Assembly: GCF_002355415.1 (NCBI RefSeq) | Contig: NZ_AP014936.1 | Span: forward strand, 434,001-498,000 | Source of the DNA: Sulfurifustis variabilis | GTDB taxonomy: Bacteria > Pseudomonadota > Gammaproteobacteria > Acidiferrobacterales > Sulfurifustaceae | Direction of reading: 5' to 3' | DNA: 64,000 bases | In this document: in pieces, positions 21,880 to 30,630 of the stretch | Layout: each line of letters opens with the position of its first letter | Position numbering within the stretch: the first letter of the stretch is position 1 | Translations under genes and position numbers: made by a program | The notes under the pieces: generated by a model | What the model saw: only the letters and a program-made list of their open reading frames with translations | Told to the model about the DNA's origin: nothing | Databases searched by the model: none

Positions 21880-22841
21880 AGCCCGTCGAAAAGCCCGTCT
21901 CCTGCGATATCGCGCGCGGCGCTCCGGCCGTCCCGCGGGACCTCCGGCTGCTCGCCCGCGAGTACTTCGAGCTGACCAAGCCGCGGGTGGTGGCGCTCAT
22001 CGTCTTCACCGCCGTCGTGGGAATGTTCCTGTCCTCGCCGAGTGTCTTTCTGCCGCTCGGGCCGTTCGTTTTCGGCACGCTCGGCATCGCCCTGGCCGCC
22101 GGTTCGGCCGCCGCCTTCAACCACGTGCTGGATCAGCGGGCGGACGCCGTGATGAACCGCACCCGGGCGCGCCCGCTGCCGACCGGCCAGCTCACCGCGC
22201 GGGAAGCCTTCGTCTTCGCCGTGGCGCTCGGAATCGCTTCCATGGCGATCCTCGCGCTCGGCGTGAACACGCTGACGGCGGTGCTGACGTTCTTCTCGAT
22301 CATCGGCTACTCGGTGATCTACACCGTCTGGCTCAAGCACACCACGCCGCAGAACATCGTCATCGGCGGGGCCGCCGGCGCGGCGCCGCCCATCCTCGGC
22401 TGGACCGCGATCACCGGGCAGGTCCACCCGGACGCGCTGCTGCTCTTTCTCATCATCTTCACGTGGACGCCCCCGCACTTCTGGGCATTGGCGCTCTACC
22501 GGCGGGAGGAGTACGCGAAGGTGCGCATCCCGATGCTGCCGGTGACCCACGGCGTGGAGTTCACGAAGCTCCAGATCCTGCTCTACACGATCCTGCTGAC
22601 CGCCGCGACGGTGCTGCCGTTCGCGACCCGCATGAGCGGCTGGCTTTACCTCGCCGGGGCGCTGGCGCTCGATGCGCGGTTCCTCCTTTACGCGTGGCGG
22701 CTCTACCGGAACTACAGCGACGGGCTCGCCCGCCGCACCTTCGGCTACTCCATCCAGTACCTCGCGCTTCTCTTCGCGTTGCTCCTGGTCGACCACTACA
22801 GCGCGCAAATCCGCGAAGCGCTCCAGTCCGCGCTCTACTGA
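21876..22841 (+). CDS. ctaB: Protoheme IX farnesyltransferase (heme O synthase)
   Basis: UbiA-type membrane prenyltransferase that adds a farnesyl group to heme B, supplying heme O to CtaA. Its 321 residues include YFELTKPRVVALIVFTAVVG, the Asp-rich site NHVLDQRADAVMNRTRARPL, and the second conserved loop in FTWTPPHFWALALYRREEYA. The frame is open far upstream in ctaA. I chose ATG 21876, which overlaps the ctaA stop (ATGA). It is the last gene of the SURF1-SCO-ctaA-ctaB unit. Confidence 0.93.
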   Translation: MKPVEKPVSCDIARGAPAVPRDLRLLAREYFELTKPRVVALIVFTAVVGMFLSSPSVFLPLGPFVFGTLGIALAAGSAAAFNHVLDQRADAVMNRTRARPLPTGQLTAREAFVFAVALGIASMAILALGVNTLTAVLTFFSIIGYSVIYTVWLKHTTPQNIVIGGAAGAAPPILGWTAITGQVHPDALLLFLIIFTWTPPHFWALALYRREEYAKVRIPMLPVTHGVEFTKLQILLYTILLTAATVLPFATRMSGWLYLAGALALDARFLLYAWRLYRNYSDGLARRTFGYSIQYLALLFALLLVDHYSAQIREALQSALY

Positions 22842-22918
22842 GCGGCAGGCGTCCTGCCGCGAACGGTAATGTGGGAGGCTTTCTCCGCCTCGGGGAACAG
22901 CTGCGGGCGCGTGCAGGG

Positions 22919-23077
22919 TCAGGCGAGGAGGTTTTCCTCGTAGCCTTCCTCCGCGGGCGCGGAATCGTCGTCGCGATGGTCTTCGCGCATCGTCCCGGCT
23001 GTTTCACCGAAGAGGCAGGCCGCGACCAGGCCGAGGGCAATCCATGTCAGTAGTAGCCAGAGCATGTCCGTGCTCAT
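22919..23077 (-). CDS. Small single-pass membrane protein
   Basis: 52 residues: one transmembrane helix (MLWLLLTWIALGLVAACLFG), then a very acidic tail (REDHRDDDSAPAEEGYEENL). No family is recognised. The frame continues to 23137, but ATG 23077 puts the helix at the N-terminus; ATG at 23065 is also possible. Ribosome site weak. It is convergent with ctaB and lies after the CULT gene on the same strand. Confidence 0.4.
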   Translation of the reverse strand: MSTDMLWLLLTWIALGLVAACLFGETAGTMREDHRDDDSAPAEEGYEENLLA

Positions 23078-23149
23078 TCCGGTTGATCGCGGGAAGCGTC
23101 GCACGAGCCGTGTGCCGGTGCAATCCGCCCACACCACCGTTCGGCCGCC

Positions 23150-23566
23150 CTAAGGCGCCGATCCGCGGGACGTCAGGCGATCGATGATCAGACCGTGGAA
23201 CCGGTCGGACGCCGAGTCGTAGAGCCATCCGAGATGCGCGTCGCACCCGGCACAGAGCGCGATGCGCCAGCGATATCCCGGAAACCACGTGTGCTCGGCA
23301 CTCGCGATTCCCGTGATGCGGCATCCCGCCGCTTCCCGGAAGCAGGCGATGTGGAAGGTCAGCCCGTACGGATTGGTGAAGATGTGCTCGATGCCCCCTT
23401 GTACGCTGATGCGTTCGTCCTGCCTGGTAATCGCGTGCCGGCAGGCGACGCAGTAAAGGCGCTCCTCGCGCCGCGGTTTCGCTTTCTCGCTCGCTCGGAT
23501 GCGCTGGCGCGCCGATTCCCGATCGGGGTCGAAGAAGAGGAGCCACGGGAGGGCGAAGGCGTGCAC
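23150..23566 (-). CDS. Cereblon-like CULT-domain protein
   Basis: A stand-alone CULT domain of 138 residues, the cereblon fold that binds thalidomide-type ligands and cyclic imides. Zinc cysteines are YCVAC (39, 42) and LCAGC (105, 108). The aromatic cage is complete: Trp94 (TWFPGY), Trp100 and Trp114 (HLGWLY), with the 6- and 14-residue spacings of human cereblon Trp380/386/400. Conserved TNPYGLTFHIACF is present. Bacterial members such as the Magnetospirillum protein are known, but their natural ligand and role remain unsettled. No signal peptide is certain; the N-terminal start is the first ATG of the frame. Confidence 0.85.
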   Translation of the reverse strand: MHAFALPWLLFFDPDRESARQRIRASEKAKPRREERLYCVACRHAITRQDERISVQGGIEHIFTNPYGLTFHIACFREAAGCRITGIASAEHTWFPGYRWRIALCAGCDAHLGWLYDSASDRFHGLIIDRLTSRGSAP

Positions 23567-23583
23567 TATCGGGGCGATCGCGT

Positions 23584-23799
23584 TCAGCCGGCGCCGATAA
23601 CGACGAGTCCCGCAACCGCGGGCCCGGCCTCAGCAAAAAACGGCAAGGACACCGGGTAGCCGTACCGACGGTCATGCCCGATCCGGCGTTGTCGAAGAAG
23701 CCCGAGCGTAAGGTCCCCGAGCGCGTCCGTCACGTAGCGGAAGCCGGACCGGCGGGCGGTGTGAGCGGCTTCAGGCAGGTATCGGCGGCCGTTTCCCAT
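23584..23799 (-). CDS. Possible small protein upstream of the CULT gene
   Basis: A 71-residue ORF on the same strand as the CULT gene, ending 17 bases before it. The third codon positions are GC-rich as in host genes. The N-terminal half is basic (RRYLPEAAHTARRSGFRY) and the C-terminus is hydrophobic (PFFAEAGPAVAGLVVIGAG). No family or good ribosome site is seen. It occupies most of the 370-base gap before the HerA-like gene, which otherwise holds nothing I can identify. Confidence 0.3.
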   Translation of the reverse strand: MGNGRRYLPEAAHTARRSGFRYVTDALGDLTLGLLRQRRIGHDRRYGYPVSLPFFAEAGPAVAGLVVIGAG

Positions 23800-23936
23800 G
23801 GTTCGGCCGACCGCGCACGGAGCGGGACTCGCTCAGGGTGACGGTCGGTCCTGGAATAGTACTACGTCGCCCCGCGCGCGGTCCTCTCGATTCGACACGC
23901 CCCGCGGAACGCGGCGGTTCGGGTGCGTCGCCGGGT

Positions 23937-25397
23937 CTACCGCTTGCCGCCGAGCAAGGAGCCAAGCACGCCGCGGATGATCTGCCGGCCGATCTGGCTC
24001 CCGATCGCGCGCGATGCGCTCTTCATCATCGCCTCCGCCATCCCCTCGCGCCGTCGCCCGCCTTTCGCCGCGCCGCCGCCCAGCAGCTCGTCCCATCTGC
24101 TGCCGCTCGTGGTCTGCTCCGGCGGTGTCTCCGCGCGGCGTTTGAGGATCTCGTAGGCCGACTCGCGATCCGCCGCGCGCTCGTAGTGACCCCGCAGCGG
24201 CGAGGAGTCGATCAGGCGCCGGCGCTCCTCGGTCGTGATCGGCCCGATCCGGCTTCGCGGCGGTGCGATCAGGGCCCGCTCGACCATCGCGGGCGAGCCT
24301 GCCTCGTCGAGCAGCGATACGAGCGCCTCGCCGACTCCGAGCTCGGTGATCGCCTGCGAAACGTCCAGGCCGGGATTCGGCCGGAACGTCTCGGCCGCCG
24401 CCCGCACCGCCTTCTGGTCCCTGGGCGTGAAGGCGCGCAGGGCGTGCTGGATGCGGTTGCCGAGCTGGCCGAGCACGTCCTGCGGCACGTCGAGCGGGCT
24501 CTGCGTGACGAAGTACACGCCGACGCCCTTTGAGCGGATGAGGCGCACCACCTGCTCGATCTTGTCGAGCAGCGCCTTGGGCGCATCCTCGAACAGCAGA
24601 TGCGCCTCGTCGAAAAAGAAGACGAGCCTGGGCTTCTCGCGGTCGCCGACCTCGGGAAGCTGCTCGAAGAGCTCGGCGAGCAGCCACAGCAGGAACGTCG
24701 CGTAGACCTTCGGCGACTGCATGAGCTTTTCGGCGGCGAGGATGTTGACGACGCCGCGGCCGTCCTCGGTCTGGATCAGGTCGTCGAGCGCGAGCGCGGG
24801 TTCGCCGAAGAGGCGCTCGGCGCCCTGCGACTCGAGCGCCAGCAGCGCGCGCTGAATCGCGCCGATCGAGGCCGCGGAGATGTTGCCGTATTGCGTGGTG
24901 AAGGTCTTGGCGTTGTCGCCGGCGAACTGCACCATCGCGCGCAAGTCCTTGAGATCGAGCAGCAGCCAGCCGTTGTCGTCGGCGATGCGGAAGAGGGCGG
25001 TGAGGACACCCTCCTGGGTTTCGTTCAGATTGAGCAGCCGCCCGAGGAGGAGCGGCCCCATCTCGGAGATGGTCGTGCGCGCCGGATGTCCCAGCTCCCC
25101 GTAGACGTCCCAGAACCGGACCGGGCAGGCTTCCGGCGCGAACTCGATATCGAGCCTCGCGAGCCGTTCCTTGAGCTTTGCCGACTCGCTGCCCGGCTGC
25201 GAGAGACCGGCGAGGTCGCCTTTGACGTCGGCGAGAAAGACCGGCACCCCGGCGCGCGAAAATCCCTCGGCGAGCACCTGCAGCGAGACGGTCTTGCCTG
25301 TCCCGGTCGCGCCGGCGATCAGCCCGTGACGGTTCGCGAGCGCGGGCAGGAGGTGGAGTGCCTGTCGTCCCTTCCCGATAAACAGCGGCTCGGCCAT
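23937..25397 (-). CDS. HerA/DUF853-type ATPase (YjgR-like)
   Basis: A 486-residue P-loop ATPase of the HerA-FtsK branch (DUF853, YjgR group). The Walker A GATGTGKT is at 29-36, and the Walker B is [13 protein letters not shown]. The family blocks [36 protein letters not shown] and a Gly-rich C-terminus ([11 protein letters not shown]) are present. HerA relatives pump DNA, but the YjgR group has no settled role. The frame continues far upstream; ATG 25397 gives the family's standard start ([10 protein letters not shown]). It is followed by no close partner gene. Confidence 0.85.
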   Translation of the reverse strand: MAEPLFIGKGRQALHLLPALANRHGLIAGATGTGKTVSLQVLAEGFSRAGVPVFLADVKGDLAGLSQPGSESAKLKERLARLDIEFAPEACPVRFWDVYGELGHPARTTISEMGPLLLGRLLNLNETQEGVLTALFRIADDNGWLLLDLKDLRAMVQFAGDNAKTFTTQYGNISAASIGAIQRALLALESQGAERLFGEPALALDDLIQTEDGRGVVNILAAEKLMQSPKVYATFLLWLLAELFEQLPEVGDREKPRLVFFFDEAHLLFEDAPKALLDKIEQVVRLIRSKGVGVYFVTQSPLDVPQDVLGQLGNRIQHALRAFTPRDQKAVRAAAETFRPNPGLDVSQAITELGVGEALVSLLDEAGSPAMVERALIAPPRSRIGPITTEERRRLIDSSPLRGHYERAADRESAYEILKRRAETPPEQTTSGSRWDELLGGGAAKGGRRREGMAEAMMKSASRAIGSQIGRQIIRGVLGSLLGGKR

Positions 25398-25414
25398 GAG
25401 CCTGACTCCGTGAT

Positions 25415-26590
25415 CTAGGCGAACGCTTTCTGGGCGGCGGTGACGGCGGCGCCTTCTTGGATCGGGGCGCGCAGCTCCGCCAGGACGGCGTCGAGCGCGC
25501 CGAGGCAGGACATCACGTTCTTCGGGTTCGCCCCGTGGCCCATGAGTCCGATGCGCCAGAGCTTGCCGGCAAGCGCACCGAGACCTCCGCCAATCTCGAT
25601 ATTGTAGTCGTGGAGCAGCTTGCTCCGTACCGTCGCGTCGTCGACGCCCTCGGGTACCCGGATCGCATTCAGTTGCGGAAGGCGGTGCGGTTCCTTCACC
25701 AGGTACGAGAGGCCCATCGCCTCGATGCCTGCGCGCAGGGCCTCGTACTGCTGGCGGTGACGCGCCCAGGAGGCCTCGAGCCCTTCCTCCTTCAGCAGTA
25801 CGAGCGCCTCGTGCAGGCCGTAGAGCGGATTGATCGGCGCCGTGTGGTGATAGGTGCGTTTGCCCGTGCCCCAGTAGCCCATGACGAGGGTGAGGTCGAG
25901 AAACCAGCTCTGCACCGGGCTCTTTCGCTTCTTGATCTTTTCGGCCGCCCGCTCGCTGAAGGTGACGGGCGAGAGGCCCGGAGTGCACGACAGGCATTTC
26001 TGCGATCCGGAGTAGACCGCGTCGAGCCCCCAGGCGTCGACGCTCAGCGGGGAGCCGCCGAGCGAGGTGACGGCGTCCACAATCGTCGCGGCGCCGTGCT
26101 GGTGTGCGATCCGCGCGAGCGCCTGCGCGTCCGATTCGACGCCGGTCGACGTCTCGGCGTGCACGAAGGCGACGAGCGTGACGCCACGGTGCTTCTTGAG
26201 CGCGTCCTCCACCTTGCCCGGATCGATGGGCTCGCCGAGGTTGTCCTCGACGACGATGGGCTCGCCTCCGGCGCGCACGACGTTCTCCTTCATGCGCGCC
26301 CCGAATACGCCGTTCTGGCAGACGATCACCTTGTCGCCGGGCTCGACGAGATTGACGAAGCAGGTCTCCATGCCGGCGGAGCCGGGGCCGGACACCGGAA
26401 ACGTGAAGGCGTTCTGGGTCTGGAACGCGTACTGCAGCAGCGCCTTCGTCTCCTCCATCATGGCAACGAACGCGGGATCGAGGTGTCCAATGGTCGGGCG
26501 CGCCATGGCGGCCAGGACACGCGGATGCACGTCCGAAGGGCCGGGCCCCATGAGCGTGCGGACCGGCGGATTGAAGGATCGCGTCGACAT
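25415..26590 (-). CDS. Class V aminotransferase (alanine/serine-glyoxylate aminotransferase)
   Basis: PLP enzyme that converts glyoxylate to glycine with alanine or serine as amino donor. Its 391 residues include [30 protein letters not shown], the PLP lysine in [10 protein letters not shown], and [17 protein letters not shown]. These match AGXT/SGAT enzymes rather than cysteine desulfurases. The frame is open to 26671; ATG 26590 gives the normal N-terminus. It is divergent from glcF with 125 bases between, which fits joint use of glyoxylate made from glycolate. Confidence 0.87.
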   Translation of the reverse strand: MSTRSFNPPVRTLMGPGPSDVHPRVLAAMARPTIGHLDPAFVAMMEETKALLQYAFQTQNAFTFPVSGPGSAGMETCFVNLVEPGDKVIVCQNGVFGARMKENVVRAGGEPIVVEDNLGEPIDPGKVEDALKKHRGVTLVAFVHAETSTGVESDAQALARIAHQHGAATIVDAVTSLGGSPLSVDAWGLDAVYSGSQKCLSCTPGLSPVTFSERAAEKIKKRKSPVQSWFLDLTLVMGYWGTGKRTYHHTAPINPLYGLHEALVLLKEEGLEASWARHRQQYEALRAGIEAMGLSYLVKEPHRLPQLNAIRVPEGVDDATVRSKLLHDYNIEIGGGLGALAGKLWRIGLMGHGANPKNVMSCLGALDAVLAELRAPIQEGAAVTAAQKAFA

Positions 26591-26715
26591 ACTTCGAAAG
26601 ACCCCTTTATTTGATTGATTTAGGGAGGCAGGACGAAGGCGCCAGTATACGGTTTTCGCCTCCCTGCGCAATTCGGCGCCACCCCGCCCGTTTTTTCGGT
26701 AGACTGAGGCCGCCC

Positions 26716-27939
26716 ATGCAGACCGCCCTCGCCGAATTCATCCGCGGCACCGATACGGGCCGCGAGGCGGACCGCATCCTGCGGGCCTGCGTCCATTGCG
26801 GCTTCTGCAACGCGACGTGTCCCACCTACCAGGTCCTGGGTGACGAGCTCGACGGGCCGCGCGGGCGCATCTACCTGATGAAGCAGGTCCTCGAAGGCCA
26901 CGCGCCCACCGCGAAGACGCAACTGCATCTCGACCGCTGCCTCACCTGTCGCAACTGCGAGGTGACCTGTCCGTCCGGGGTACAGTACGGCCGGCTCCTC
27001 GACATCGGCCGCGAGCTCGTGGAGCGGCAGGTGGAACGGAACTGGTTCGATCGCCTGCGCCGGCGGCTGCTGCGCGCGGTGATCGCTCACCCCGGCCGGT
27101 TCACGCCGCTCGTGCGTTTGGGGCGGCTCGTACGACCGTTCGTGCCCGGCGCTCTGCGTCGCGCCATTCCCGCGCCGCGCCCGGCGCGCGCGTGGCCCGT
27201 GCCCGCACACGCACGGCGGATGCTCGTGCTCGAGGGCTGCGCGCAGCCCGGCATCGCGCCGAACATCAACGCCGCCGCTGCGCGGGTGCTGGATCGCCTC
27301 GGCATCAGTCTGACGGCGGCGGAGGAGGCCGGCTGCTGCGGCGCGCTCTCGCATCACACGTCGGCGATGGAGGAAGGTCTGGAGTTCGCCCGCCGCAACA
27401 TCGACGCCTGGTGGCCGCACGTCGAGGCCGGCGTGGAGGCAATCGTGATGACCGCGAGCGGATGCGGGGTTCACGTGAAGGAGTACGGGCGGCTGCTCGC
27501 GGACGACCCGGCCTACGCGACGAAGGCCGCACGCGTGGCGGCCCTCACTCGCGACCTGAGCGAGGTGCTCGCCGGAGAGCCCGTCGTCGCGGCGCTACGC
27601 CTCTCCGCGCACCAGGGAAAGATCGCCTTTCACGCGCCGTGCTCGCTACAGCACGGACAACGGTTGTCCGGCGTCGTCGAAAATCTGCTGCGCCGACTCG
27701 GCTTCGTGCTGACGGCGGTGCCGGACGCGCACCTGTGCTGCGGCTCTGCCGGCACGTACTCCATCCTGCATCCGGCGATCGCACGCGAGCTTCGCGACAA
27801 CAAGGTGCGGTCGCTCGAGTCGGGCGCCCCGACGCTGATTGCCACCGCGAACGTCGGTTGCCTCGCACACATCCAGGGGGGCACCGGCGTTCCCGTGCGT
27901 CATTGGATCGAGCTCGTGGACGAGGCGCTCTCGCCGTAG
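26716..27939 (+). CDS. glcF: Glycolate oxidase iron-sulfur subunit GlcF
   Basis: Electron-transfer subunit of the GlcDEF glycolate dehydrogenase, in 407 residues. Two 4Fe-4S motifs are CVHCGFCNATCP and CLTCRNCEVTCP. Two CCG domains follow (EEAGCCGALSHH and HLCCGSAGTY). ATG 26716 is preferred over the first codon of the open frame at 26611 because the protein then begins at the conserved TALAEFIRGT. Unlike most genomes, glcF lies opposite in strand to glcD and glcE, tail-to-tail with glcE with 78 bases between. Confidence 0.92.
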   Translation: MQTALAEFIRGTDTGREADRILRACVHCGFCNATCPTYQVLGDELDGPRGRIYLMKQVLEGHAPTAKTQLHLDRCLTCRNCEVTCPSGVQYGRLLDIGRELVERQVERNWFDRLRRRLLRAVIAHPGRFTPLVRLGRLVRPFVPGALRRAIPAPRPARAWPVPAHARRMLVLEGCAQPGIAPNINAAAARVLDRLGISLTAAEEAGCCGALSHHTSAMEEGLEFARRNIDAWWPHVEAGVEAIVMTASGCGVHVKEYGRLLADDPAYATKAARVAALTRDLSEVLAGEPVVAALRLSAHQGKIAFHAPCSLQHGQRLSGVVENLLRRLGFVLTAVPDAHLCCGSAGTYSILHPAIARELRDNKVRSLESGAPTLIATANVGCLAHIQGGTGVPVRHWIELVDEALSP

Positions 27940-28017
27940 CGCTTTGCAGGGGCGCCGCGAGAGCGAAGCTGAAGACCTCGAAGTACGGCCCCGCTAACGG
28001 TGCGGGATGCGGTCGCC

Positions 28018-29073
28018 TCACCACGCGGTCGTGTAGCGGCCGGGATTGAGGATGCCGGCTGGATCGAAGGCGTGCTTCAGATTCCTGTGCAGGCGCGCAA
28101 GCACCGGTGAGAGCGGATGGAACACCTCCCCCGCACGATCGCCGCCGCGAAACAGCGTGGCGTGTCCACCGGCGTGCTCGGCCGCCCGCCAGATTTCGGT
28201 CGCCGGAAGGGAGGTTTTCAGCCAGCGCTGCGCGCCGCCCCAGTCGATCAGCCACTCGCCGGCGATGGACAGGTGCGCGGCGGGCGGGACCGACACCCTC
28301 CACAAGGGCTCGTCCTCGCGAAAGAACGGGAGACGGTGTTCACGCAGTTCCGTCCAGAAATCCGTGCCTCGCGGAATCTCTTCCCCTCCGAGCGCAGCCC
28401 GCGCGGCGGCGACCGCGCTGTCCGAGCCCGAGAGCCGTATATATAAGGTATCGTTGACGTGGCAGGCCGCAGACAGCGGGAGGGGTTTGCCGGACCACGA
28501 GGCGATGCGCGCCAGTGCCTCGCCGAGGGGCAATGCGTATCCGAGGGTGAGCTCGCGTTCAGGCTGCGGCAGGACCTTGAGCGAGATCTCCAGCAGGAGG
28601 CCCAGAGTGCCGAGCGCCCCGACCATCAGCCGGGAGACGTCGTAGCCCGCGACGTTCTTCATGACCTGCCCCCCGAACGCCATGCGCTCGCCCTTGCCGT
28701 TGACAATTTTCACGCCGAGGACGAAGTCACGGGCGCTCCCGGCATAGGGCCGTCGGGGTCCCGACAGCCCGCACGCGACCGTGCCGCCGAGCGTCGCGGC
28801 CTCGCCGAACCGCGGCGGCTCGAAGCCGAGCATCTGGTTGCTCCGGGCGAGGGTGGATTCGATGTGCGCAAGCGGGGTGCCCGCTCGGGCGCTGATGACG
28901 AGCTCCGTGGGCTCGTACGACACGATGCCGCAATGGCCGGCCACGTGCAGGGCGTGCCCGTCGATCTGACGTCCATAGAAGCGCTTGGTGCCGCCGCCGA
29001 GCAGCTGCAGGGGGCTCGTCGCGGCCCGGATCGCTTCCGTCAGCTCTCCGCTGCGGTCGGCGTTGGTCGCCAC
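28018..29073 (-). CDS. glcE: Glycolate oxidase FAD-binding subunit GlcE
   Basis: A 351-residue FAD-binding (PCMH-type) subunit of glycolate dehydrogenase. It shows PLQLLGGGTKRFYGRQI, the FAD segment FGEAATLGGTVACGLSGPRR, and VMKNVAGYDVSRLMVGALGT, with C-terminal LKHAFDPAGILNPGR. The GTG start shares a base with the glcD stop (TAGTG), so the two are translated together. The longer open frame to 29316 is inside glcD and was not used. Confidence 0.9.
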   Translation of the reverse strand: MATNADRSGELTEAIRAATSPLQLLGGGTKRFYGRQIDGHALHVAGHCGIVSYEPTELVISARAGTPLAHIESTLARSNQMLGFEPPRFGEAATLGGTVACGLSGPRRPYAGSARDFVLGVKIVNGKGERMAFGGQVMKNVAGYDVSRLMVGALGTLGLLLEISLKVLPQPERELTLGYALPLGEALARIASWSGKPLPLSAACHVNDTLYIRLSGSDSAVAAARAALGGEEIPRGTDFWTELREHRLPFFREDEPLWRVSVPPAAHLSIAGEWLIDWGGAQRWLKTSLPATEIWRAAEHAGGHATLFRGGDRAGEVFHPLSPVLARLHRNLKHAFDPAGILNPGRYTTAW

Positions 29074-30566
29074 TAGAACCGCTCGAGCTCGGGGAAGGGA
29101 AGCGCCCCCTGGTGCACGTGCATGGCGCCGAGCTCCGCGCAGCGCACCAGCGTCGGGACCGCCTTGCCGGGATTGAGCAGGCCCTGGGAATCGAACGCCG
29201 CCTTGACCGCGTGGAACTGATTGAGCTCCGCCGGCGAGAACTGCAGACACATCTGGCCGATCTTCTCGACGCCGACGCCGTGCTCGCCGGTGATCGTCCC
29301 GCCGACCGCGATGCACTCCTCGAGTATCCGGCCACCGAGCTCCTCGGTGCGTTCGAGGTCGCCGGGCTTGTTCGCGTCGTAGAGGATCAGCGGGTGAAGG
29401 TTGCCGTCGCCTGCGTGGAATACGTTCGCGACCGGGAGACCGTACTCGCGCGAAAGCGCGCTGATCCGCGTGAGCACGCGGGCCAGATGCTTGCGGGGGA
29501 TCGTGCCGTCCATGCAGTAGTAGTCCGGCGACAGGCGCCCGACGGCCGGGAAGGCCGCTTTGCGCCCCGCCCAGAACGCGAGCCGTTCGGTCTCGTTCCG
29601 CGATGTGCGGACCTCGGTGGCGCGTGCGCGCTCCATGATTTCACGGACGCGCGCGACGCCGTCGGCCACCTCCTCGGACGTTCCATCCAGCTCGCACAGC
29701 AGGATCGCCGCGGCGTCGACGGGGTAACCGGCGTGGAGGTAGTCCTCCGCCGCCCGAATCGCGAGACCGTCCATCATCTCGAGCCCACCGGGTATGAAGC
29801 CGGAGGCGATGATGGCGGCCACCGCCTCGCCCGCATCCTCCACGCTCGCGAAGGCACCGAGCGCCACCTGGGCGCGCTCGGGCCGGGGCAGGAGCTTCAC
29901 GGTGACCTCGACGATCACGCCGAGCATGCCTTCGGAACCGGTCAGGAGAGCGAGAAGATCGTAGCCCGGGCCGTCGAGACCCTGGCTGCCCACGGTGACC
30001 AGGTCGCCGTCGATCGTCAGGAATTTGAGCGCGAGAACGTTGTGCACGGTCAGGCCGTACTTCAGGCAGTGCACTCCGCCGGCGTTCTCGGCGACGTTGC
30101 CCCCGATCGAGCAGGCGATCTGCGAGGAGGGATCAGGCGCATAGTAGAGCCCGTATGCGCCGGCGGCCTCGGAGATGGCGAGGTTCCGCACGCCGGGCTC
30201 CACGCGCGCCATCCGGTTGACCGGGTCGATGGCGAGAATGCGCCTGAACTTCGCGAGCGAGAGGAGCACCCCGTTCGAGAGCGGCAACGCACCGCCGGAA
30301 AGCCCGGTGCCCGCTCCGCGGGCGACCACGGGAACCTCGTGCTGGCGGCACAGCGTGAGCACGCGCGCCACCTGGTCCACCGTGCTCGGAAGCACGACGA
30401 TGAGCGGCAGCCGGCGGTACGCGGACAGCCCGTCGCATTCGTACGGTCGCAAGTCCTCGTCCTCGTGCAGTACGGCATTCGCGGGCAGGAACGCCTGCAG
30501 CGCCGCGACCAGCGAGCGCTTCGCGTCCGGCGTCATCGCCTCGGATCCGGTGTGGGGGACGGCCAT
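29073..30566 (-). CDS. glcD: Glycolate oxidase subunit GlcD
   Basis: Catalytic FAD-linked subunit oxidising glycolate to glyoxylate. In 497 residues it has PPH-domain FAD motifs VVARGAGTGLSGGALP and SSQIACSIGGNVAENAGG, and the C-terminal FAD-oxidase block with NVFHAGDGNLHPL and GEHGVGVEKIGQMC. The end DSQGLLNPGKAVP matches the family. Start: ATG 30566, with ATG 30536 (GAGG just before it) as an alternative. It precedes glcE with overlap. Upstream lie two inverted repeats (30589-30627) that may regulate it. Confidence 0.92.
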   Translation of the reverse strand: MAVPHTGSEAMTPDAKRSLVAALQAFLPANAVLHEDEDLRPYECDGLSAYRRLPLIVVLPSTVDQVARVLTLCRQHEVPVVARGAGTGLSGGALPLSNGVLLSLAKFRRILAIDPVNRMARVEPGVRNLAISEAAGAYGLYYAPDPSSQIACSIGGNVAENAGGVHCLKYGLTVHNVLALKFLTIDGDLVTVGSQGLDGPGYDLLALLTGSEGMLGVIVEVTVKLLPRPERAQVALGAFASVEDAGEAVAAIIASGFIPGGLEMMDGLAIRAAEDYLHAGYPVDAAAILLCELDGTSEEVADGVARVREIMERARATEVRTSRNETERLAFWAGRKAAFPAVGRLSPDYYCMDGTIPRKHLARVLTRISALSREYGLPVANVFHAGDGNLHPLILYDANKPGDLERTEELGGRILEECIAVGGTITGEHGVGVEKIGQMCLQFSPAELNQFHAVKAAFDSQGLLNPGKAVPTLVRCAELGAMHVHQGALPFPELERF

Positions 30567-30588
30567 GCCTGGTTTCCGGGTGCGGGAA

Positions 30589-30605
30589 GTTAGTACATCA
30601 CTAAC
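30589..30605. promoter_or_regulatory. Palindrome upstream of glcD
   Basis: GTTAGT-ACATC-ACTAAC, a six-base inverted repeat 23 bases before the glcD start. The size is right for a dimeric repressor operator, but the regulator is unknown. Confidence 0.35.
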
Positions 30606-30627
30606 CCGGGCGGAGGTCACGCCCGGG
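30605..30627. terminator. GC-rich hairpin between the DUF1537 kinase gene and glcD
   Basis: CCCGGGCG (30605-30612) and CGCCCGGG (30620-30627) with a 7-base loop, starting four bases after the kinase stop on the minus strand. There is no T-run, so it is more an attenuator or mRNA end stabiliser than a classic terminator. Confidence 0.4.
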
Positions 30628-30630
30628 CGA

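Noticed and set aside
22561-23040. 159-codon minus-strand ORF over the end of ctaB
   Set aside because: Overlaps a conserved gene and has an Arg/Ser-rich shadow composition; only the short single-pass protein at 22919-23077 was kept.
29112-30593. 493-codon plus-strand frame over glcD, and similar ones over the TPP enzyme (32373-34142) and the kinase-Usp gene (40656-41894)
   Set aside because: All are mirror frames of real genes, with no ribosome site or recognisable protein.
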